From Helichrysum umbraculigerum (Eukaryota > Streptophyta > Magnoliopsida > Asterales > Asteraceae): a DNA stretch of 64,000 nt. Location: assembly GCA_949592205.1 (NCBI GenBank), contig CATIUR010000001.1, forward strand, positions 263,226,250-263,290,249. The letters run 5' to 3'. Within the stretch, counting starts at the first letter, position 1. Each line of letters begins with the position of its first letter. Under the pieces are notes generated by a model that saw only the letters and a program-made list of their open reading frames with translations, made no database searches and had not been told where the DNA came from. The position numbers were made by a program, and so were the translations under genes. Shown here piece by piece: positions 57,124 to 64,000 of this stretch.

Positions 57124-57644
57124 TAAAGATAAAGATAACTAACACTAATAATTATATTGGTTTGATGTGGTATGATATTACCACATATTGAAAACAATTT
57201 ATTAAAATATTTAAGATGTTAGTTTGATGGGATAGAGTTTGACCATGTTAGAAAGCATTTATGAATGAATTAATATAAACAAAATAACTTTCATTTAAAA
57301 AGAAAACAACCTCTACAATTGTTTTCACGTGTCATGACAATTTTTTAGATAAAACTTTCATTTAAAAAGAAAACGACCTCTACAATTGTTTTCACGAGGT
57401 AGATCTTTGTTGTCGTGACAATTTTTTTTTGATAAGTGTAACTTCTTAATCTAAGTATATAGTGTTTTTGTTTATCGATATTGGTTACATTTTTTTAACA
57501 ATTAAAGATTTCATCAAATTTTAAGTAGTAACACGTTATCATCGTCGTAATAGTTTGTTTTCGTGTTAATCAAGCACGAATCTTAAAGACAATATACATA
57601 TAACATTGTAAAAAATCGACATTAACCATTTTGAGTGGGACGTA
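57124..57644. other. AT-rich DNA with a short tandem duplication
   Basis: A block containing AACTTTCATTTAAAAAG and CTCTACAATTGTTTTCACG occurs twice, 67 bp apart (57286 and 57353). No gene. Confidence 0.6.
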
Positions 57645-57670
57645 CGTCGCACGGCTTAAAATTTTACTAG
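57645..57670 (+). mobile_element. Helitron 3' end, partner end not found
   Basis: An ACGTACGTCGCACGGC hairpin-like stretch is followed by TTAAAATTTTA and CTAG, then T. Confidence 0.45.
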
Positions 57671-57921
57671 TATACTCATAAAGTTGGGCGGGCATCAGTA
57701 CAAACAAACCAACTTTTTTAAGTTTTTTAACGCCAAAGACATCCTTTTTTAAAATTAGTGTCGTAACTACGAGTGTATACGGGATCAGTCCGTGTCATGA
57801 TCCACCATGCCTATGCGAGAGTTAATCGTACAAGACTACCATTTACGACAGCAAGTCCTCTGAGAAATAAGAGGCTAATGTTTAACCATAGAGAAATGAT
57901 TGGTTCACTAAATATTTACAA

Positions 57922-58223
57922 GAGTTAATTGCATGGTTCGTCATTGCACCGTTAGTCCATATACTTCACCTTTTGCATAGATGGTCAAAAAACATGAAAG
58001 TTGTTGCGCGGTTGGTTCCTCTTTTAACTAATATGACTATCATACCCTTAGTGTCCTAGTTTTTTGTATTGATTTACGTGAGGTTACTTAGTCATTTTAG
58101 TTGGAGGAGTGACCAACCGCGCAACAACTTTCATATTTTTGGACTATTTGTACAAAAAATAAAGTATAAAGATTAACGGTGTAATTTTATGTTAATTATA
58201 AGGACCAACCATGCGATTAACTC
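57922..58223. mobile_element. MULE-type MITE (302 bp), TSD TATTTACAA
   Basis: Inverted ends GAGTTAATTGCATGGTTCG and the complement of GAGTTAATCGCATGGTTGG lie within long arms. A perfect 9-bp duplication flanks it (57913-57921 and 58224-58232). Confidence 0.92.
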
Positions 58224-58343
58224 TATTTACAAAAAGATATCTACAAACTGACTTGGAGCAATGAATGTAGGAGAGAGATTTAAGAGAGATATACAACAAA
58301 TAATTTTGATTGGTTGAATTCACTTTCCATGTCATTTTGTAAA

Positions 58344-58474
58344 GGGTGGTGATATTTTCACCTCTCTTTTTGATAAATCCACCAAAGTTCTGCATTGATC
58401 ATGTGTACAGTACAAACTGTTAATGCACAATCATGATGGATTCATCAAAAACAGTGGTGGAAATATCACCACCC
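58344..58474. mobile_element. MITE family B copy 2 (131 bp), TSD TTTTGTAAA
   Basis: Ends GGGTGGTGATATTT and its complement; 9-bp duplication at 58335-58343 and 58475-58483. Same length and end motifs as 51497-51627. Confidence 0.9.
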
Positions 58475-58483
58475 TTTTGTAAA

Positions 58484-58973
58484 AGAATGTTTTGTAATAC
58501 TCCGTATTTATGTAAATGTAGCAAACCTCTTCACGATAATAGGCTTATGGTCAGCAGATTCATTTTTTAGATATACAATTTTTTTTTTTTTTTAAAGTAA
58601 ATTAATGTACTCAAATAGTCAAATCTTATCCAATAAATAACAAAATAGTACGATACGTCTTTTTTTTTTTTTGGACCTTTTTGATATGCAATTTATAAAT
58701 TATCCCTATTAATTATTATAAGACCCTTCAATGCATTATTCCTTACCATGAAAAATGATTAGTAGGCCTATATAACATTACTCTTTAACTATTGATATAA
58801 TATTGTTAATTTGTCCATGTAGTAAGTATCATTGGTCCATGTAATAATACACAATTACCCCTAATTAATTACTAGTTAAAATCCACCTACTATCCATTCA
58901 ATTTCCCAAAATATTTAGTTGACTTTTAATTCAATTTCTATTTTATAAATCGTCTATACACATTTTCATGTTA
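58484..58973. other. AT-rich intergenic DNA
   Basis: Contains T-runs (58572-58593 and 58661-58672). No supported feature. Confidence 0.45.
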
Positions 58974-59310
58974 TTATAGCTCCGTGAATTTCGCGGGTTA
59001 TATTCTAGGCCTTAGTATCTGGGAATGTATCAAACTTTCACCAAATCTCTATTGTGTGTATCCAACTTACAAAACTCAATATTAATGTACTCAACTTGTA
59101 AAAACCCTTATATTGATGTACTTTGATGACATGTCACTCTCTCCTTGTGCCACGTGGCATGCTATGTGCGTGACACATCATCAAAGTACATCAATATAAG
59201 GGTTTTTACAAGTTGAGTGCATTAATATTGAGTTTTGTAAGTTGGATACACACAATAGAAATTTGGTGAAAGTTTGATACATTCCCAGACACTAAGCCCC
59301 TATATTCTAG
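58974..59310 (+). mobile_element. Helitron 3' end split by a MITE
   Basis: The hairpin CCGTGAATTTCGCGG is followed by GTTATATTCTAG. The MITE at 59008-59300 duplicated TATATTCTA, so CTAG followed by T is found again at 59307-59310. The 5' end of this Helitron was not identified. Confidence 0.65.
59008..59300. mobile_element. MULE-type MITE (293 bp), family A copy 3, TSD TATATTCTA
   Basis: Inverted ends GGCCTTAGTATCTGGG and the complement of GGGGCTTAGTGTCTGGG have arms of over 100 bp. A perfect 9-bp duplication flanks it (58999-59007 and 59301-59309). It lies about 130 bp upstream of the beta-glucosidase start codon. Confidence 0.93.
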
Positions 59311-59362
59311 TAATGGTAAAAAGAAGATCAGAAAGCATGTGTAGGTTGTACATCTATAAGTC

Positions 59363-59370
59363 TATATAAA
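59363..59370 (+). promoter_or_regulatory. TATA box of the beta-glucosidase gene
   Basis: TATATAAA lies 62 bp before the start codon. A transcription start about 30 bp downstream would leave a short 5' UTR. Everything upstream of 59310 is transposon-derived, so the unique proximal promoter is only about 50 bp. Confidence 0.7.
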
Positions 59371-59431
59371 GACATTTCATGATCGAAACTCAATACGGTT
59401 TAGGTTGTAAACCAAAAGAAGGACAAGAAAA

Positions 59432-62400
59432 ATGGGTGCTCCATTGGTAATCCTGGTGGTGGTTATGGTAAATTTCTTCTTGTTGGTTCAATCATCTGTC
59501 TTCAATCGTACCGCATTTCCGCCAGATTTTGTCTTCGGAGCAGCGTCGGCAGCTTATCAAGTACTTAAATTGTTACATTTCATTTGTTTTCCTAATTTGA
59601 TATACTGTTGATTTATTAATGGGTGTGTTTGATAATGTTTTGTGTAGTATGAAGGTGCAGCATTTGAAGGTGGAAAAGGTCATAGTATCTGGGATACATT
59701 TGCCCACCAGTTTCCAGGTTTCTATCTTTCTAATTAAATTGTATTAATAACTATTATTGTGAAGAAGTATTAATTACTCGATCGGTATAAGGAATTAGTG
59801 CCGAGGATTGCATCTAACTATGACACGATGTTAATAGATACAACCTATGTTAATAGATATATACAAACTATTGAAACCATACATCTTAAATATAATGTAC
59901 GTACCGAATCCTATACGATAGCAGCATACATCGATGAAATCTTGAAAATTCTGATACTTGATTTTGCTAGTTTATTTTACAGTGTTAACGATTAGTTGTT
60001 ATCTTATAGTTCATTTCTTAATCAGTATTTGTCAATTTGCTTGTAGGAAAAATAACAAATGGAGATAACGGAGACGTTGCTGATGACTTTTATCACCGCT
60101 ACAAGGTATGCATGCCACTTTCGTATTACTATGTGTATATACAAGCAGTGGCGAGTCTAGCCCTTAATTTCACGAGGGTCCATGGGAGCAGGCCGGGGAG
60201 GTGACTTTCTAAAGCGGCATAGTTAATGGTCACACTGGGTGTTCGGGTTGGGTCGGGTCAGTCATTAGTACAAACATAAAACATAAATTTAAAATAGTCT
60301 TAATTCTTAAAAAGTTAAAGTTTATGCAGATCTCACGGATGAAGTTTTCTTACTTAATTTTTTCCTTTCTTTGTTAAATACGTTAACACTCCGTTATAAA
60401 TTTATGACATTGCATTTGATTATCATGATACTCTTCAGGGAAATAAACTCTATATGTAACAATGTTATACGTATACGGTCTGAGAGATTCCTTACATAAA
60501 CAGAGAGAATTATATATTGAATTGAATAATCAGTAAATTAAAGATAAGAAATTCTTCTAGTGATTACTATATTTGTTAATCATTTTGGGCGGTACGGATA
60601 TACGTTTAATGACAATGTTTGAAATTTTCAGGAGTAGGTAAATTAAGATTAAGATATAAAAAAGGTAAATTAAGATTGGTTGTTTAATTTGTCAATTAAT
60701 CAAATTAGAGTTTGTAGGTTTAAATGTTCCTTGGAAAAAATGTATGTATAACATGTGTGACTGTACATATATAACACATGAAACTGATATAAGTTTGCCG
60801 CTACATTAAAAAAAAAAGAAAAAAATTAAGTTTTTAAGGCTGTACTAATAAATTAGAAAATAGTTTATAATTTATTATTGTATAAAGATTTACACGTGTT
60901 ACGATTCTATGTTTTTAACTTTGAACTTTTTCTATGTACGTATTATTATTTTGAAAGCGTATATGTGTATGTTTTTAATTATCTAAGCATTCCTTATTTT
61001 TTTCAAAATTTCATACATACAACAGTAGTTAAGTTCATAAAATAGACGTTTTTATATTTGAACATATAAACATCCAATATAATTTATTGTAAGGACTGGG
61101 CTACAACAGTAGCTCTAATACCACTTGTCATGACCCTTTCGGCCCAACTCGTCTAAAGTTCATGTATATAAGTCCAGATGAGGCTCCACTCTAAAATCAA
61201 TTACATTCTTTAATTTCTTTATGTTTCCGATTTAGGACTTGGGTTTGTACCCAAGATTTATAAAGCTGAATACATTATAAAGTTGGATACACATAATAGT
61301 GAATAATAATGAAACGTGTAAACTTCGAAACTATCAAATCATTCGAAAATTAGTGGGTAATCTAGCTATTTTATTGAAAATTTTTCGGGAAATATCTTAT
61401 TTGAACAATTCTTCCGTTTTTTGCGTTGAAAACACCTTCAACTTTCTTCAACTAAATACACTATAAGATTTTTGTGGGTCGAATTCTACCTGCAAATAGA
61501 TAAAATTTAAGAAAGAGGAAAACTGGCGTTATGCAACAGGTTGTTTATCGAGCTTGGGTCCGAGTTACACACTTACAGTACTAGAGTAGATATGATCGAA
61601 CTCATATTTGGTCTAAGTTTTGACATATATTTGTTAGTTAAACTGAAACAAATTAAGCGTTCATAGTTTACCGAATATTGAAAATGTAACAGGAAGATGT
61701 GAAACTGATGGATGATATAGGTCTTGATGCTTTCAGATTATCCATTTCTTGGCCACGAGTGTTACCTAGTAAGTTTGTGTTTTTTAAATGATACTCCTTA
61801 CTAATTAACCGATTTTTTTCTGAAAAAATTTACTGGCATTGTAATTAATAAGATGGAAAGCTAAGTGGAGGCATAAACAAAGAAGGTGTGGCCTTCTACA
61901 ACAATCTCATTGATGAACTTCTTTCAAAAGGTATCAAACCATTTGTCACAATCTATCACTGGGATCTTCCTCAAGCATTACAAGATGAATATGGTGGCTT
62001 TCTGCACCGCCGAATTACGTAAGCCGCCTCTTATTTATTCAATTTGAGTTAATATGCAGAAAGCCAGGAAGTCTAAAAAGATCGACTATCGCATAAACCA
62101 TAAAAATGTCAAAACAAACTAGTCATTCAAAACTTTTTATTTGTGTTAATGATTTTCTTATTTGCTTACTCTTCTCTCTCTCGTAATCTTTATTGTAGAA
62201 AGGACTTTCAAGACTTCGCGGAATTATGTTTTAAGGAATTTGGGGACAGAGTGAAGCATTGGATTACAATGAACGAGCCATACATCTTCATTACTAACGG
62301 CTATGAAACGGGTGCTCTTGCACCTGGGAGATGTTCATCATGGATGAACAACAGTTGCCCTGCTGGTGATTCAGCCACCGAGCCTTACATAGTTGCACAT

Positions 62401-63762
62401 AATATGCTTCTTTGTCACGCACTCACAGTTAAACTCTACAAGCAAAAGTACCAGGTCAAGATTTCGATCATAATTATGTTTATTTAAATAAAAAAGTTAT
62501 TGGTTATAACTTAACAGTTTGGTGCATTCGTGCAGACCTCTCAAAAGGGTGTGATTGGTATAACACTCGTAACCAACTGGTTTGTCCCATATTCGGCTAG
62601 CAAAGACAATAAAGGAGCGGCACAACGAGCACTTGATTTCATGTTTGGATGGTACGAAGACATATTATACAAGTTTTGCCATATCATAAATTCATATTTT
62701 TATAAAACCAATCCAATTAAAATGGCCTTCTAATTCCGCCATTGTAAATGGACAGGTTTATGGATCCTTTAGCATTTGGAGAGTACCCACAGAGTATTCG
62801 TACTACGGTGCAAATGAGATTACCAAAATTTAGTTTAGAAGAGGCAAATCTAATTAAGGGATCATTTGATTTCATTGGTATCAATTACTACACAGCAAAC
62901 TATGCAGCCTATTCCAATTTGGTGAACGCCATCAATCACAGTCCTTCATCTGATTCTCGAGTTAATCTCACGTGTAGGTTCCAAAAATACTAATTAACCA
63001 GTCTTGTACATTAACTGTTTGTTGTCAGCCCTTGATGATTAATCTTATGTTTCTCTAACAGCAACAAGAAATGGCAGACCTATTGGTGCACCGGTAAGTA
63101 CATTTATCTTTATTGGAACTTAATATGTCACACATGAGTTAAGTTGCAACATCATTAACGATTTTGCAGTCTGGAGTGATCATTTTCTATGTTTATCCAA
63201 AAGGCCTGCGTGACCTTCTTGTGTACATGAAGGAGAAGTACAACAATCCAACCGTTTACATAACAGAAAACGGTATATAGCTAGCAAACGAATATCAATT
63301 AACCATCTACGTAAACCAGAAACAATTCAAGATTTTAAGCATTATTATTATTATATTAATGTCTTTATTTATTTATATTATTTCTCTGTTATAGGATTTG
63401 GTGAACTCGACAGGGGAATTGTGAATCAAGGTGTAAACGATACAGCAAGAGTCAGTTTCTATTATAGACATGTCTTGGCTGTTAAGGATGCTATCAAGTA
63501 AGTTCACATGTAACACATTGCAGTTTATTAGTATTATATATATGTAATTATAGTTATACTTCTAACTGATGTTTTCGGATAATCGGTTTATAGGCAAGGG
63601 GTAAATGTGAAAGGTTTTTTCCCATGGACGTTTCTTGACACATTCGAATGGGGTTCTGGATTCACCCAAAGGTTTGGACTTAACTATGTGGATTATGAAG
63701 ATGGCCTAAAACGATACCCTAAACACTCCGCTATGTGGTTCAAGAAGTTTTTAGCCGGGTAA
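59432..63762 (+). CDS. GH1 family beta-glucosidase (498 aa, 12 exons)
   Basis: Exons: 59432-59560, 59648-59717, 60047-60105, 61693-61768, 61853-62018, 62199-62454, 62536-62651, 62756-62973, 63062-63093, 63170-63272, 63395-63497, 63594-63762. All introns are GT-AG. The joined frame is open for 1497 nt. The first 22 residues form a signal peptide (hydrophobic VILVVVMVNFFLLV), so the enzyme enters the secretory pathway (vacuole, ER body or apoplast). Conserved features are QYEGA, FRLSISWPRVLP, VTIYHWDLPQAL, the acid/base Glu in WITMNEP, the nucleophile Glu in YITENG, and the FEWGSGFTQRFGL aglycone/glycone region. Retaining hydrolysis of beta-glucosides is expected. The natural substrate (for example a defence glucoside) cannot be told from sequence. 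Length is normal and I see no disabling change. Confidence 0.93.
60106..61692 (+). other. Large intron 3 of the beta-glucosidase with transposon debris
   Basis: At 1587 bp it is several times longer than any other intron of this gene. It holds CAGTGGCGAGTCTAG (60145 on), a transposon-end-like motif. Near 61112-61126 GCTCTAATACCA next to TGTCATGACC, on the minus strand, looks like an LTR end with a one-mismatch tRNA-iMet primer site. Neither element is complete. Confidence 0.45.
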
Positions 63763-63974
63763 CAGTTGAAATATGCCTAGATGAAAATCAGGTTTTGATT
63801 GAAATCAAACCATCAAGTTTGTGGTTTCATTGAATAAGCAAAGGGAAAACATTTGCAGTGTGGATTGATGGTTAACTAATGTGTATTCTTCAATATTGAT
63901 CAATATATAATGTTCTTGTTATCATCTGTTTCTTTATGCTTGCTTTCTCATTTGTATCTCAATCTTCACATACA
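63763..63974 (+). other. 3' UTR and downstream flank of the beta-glucosidase
   Basis: AT-rich, with AATAAG at about 63833 and AATATATAATG at about 63902 as possible polyadenylation signals. No other gene before the window ends. Confidence 0.45.
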
Positions 63975-64000
63975 CATACATACATACATACATACATACA
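63975..64000. repeat. (CATA)n microsatellite at the window edge
   Basis: About six CATA units run off the end of the window. Confidence 0.9.

Noticed and set aside
59798..59995. 65-codon ORF in the beta-glucosidase locus
   Set aside because: It lies inside intron 2 between well-supported exons with intact splice sites.

Overview
This is a stretch of plant nuclear DNA, almost certainly from a eudicot with a large, transposon-rich genome. The evidence is nested Ty3/gypsy elements with plant-type tRNA primer sites, Helitrons, MULE-type MITEs, a SINE, and a 12-exon plant GH1 beta-glucosidase gene with short AT-rich introns. The LTR styles (TGTRACACCC ends, LTRs of about 2.5 kb) resemble Asteraceae repeats as I know them, but that is a weak inference. 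I see no tRNA, rRNA, CRISPR, organellar or bacterial features. All readings are by eye.

Layout. Positions 1-12081 hold an Athila-lineage Ty3/gypsy element on the + strand whose left LTR starts off-window. Its gag-pol is broken by stops and frameshifts, and a 2.65 kb solo LTR (4083-6735, TSD GTCAC) sits inside its reverse transcriptase. The Athila element itself lies inside the 3' LTR of a minus-strand gag-only element (outer element, 12082-24755). A second, younger minus-strand gag-only element (14212-21461, TSD CTGGT, LTRs differing by under 1%) was inserted into the last codons of the outer gag. A MULE MITE (23298-23654) sits in the outer 5' LTR. Both gag-only elements stop at the point where gag would run on into pol, so they look like a real non-autonomous (TR-GAG-like) family. 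After a MUT9-like/casein-kinase-I pseudogene fragment (25648-26040), a third gag-bearing element runs on the + strand from 27695 to about 36250. It has an unrecognised 151-residue ORF between primer site and gag, and its LTR is split by a gag-only Copia-like element (28898-32338).

From 36 to 59 kb the DNA is AT-rich and gene-free. It holds Helitrons (terminal hairpin plus CTAG, A/T target), MITEs with 9-bp duplications, hAT-like elements, a SINE, and two more solo LTRs (44082-46575 and 48000-50545). The only intact host gene is a GH1 beta-glucosidase of 498 residues (59432-63762, 12 exons). Its proximal promoter abuts a Helitron 3' end that was itself split by a MITE.

The strongest unexplained signal is structural. 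The gag-only LTRs carry tandem arrays of small hairpins in which the stem sequence changes from copy to copy while pairing is preserved and the loop TCGTTCT stays fixed. Separately, LTRs of several families, including the unrelated Copia-like one, carry clusters of TGCGACA/TGTCGCA-type or similar palindromes.
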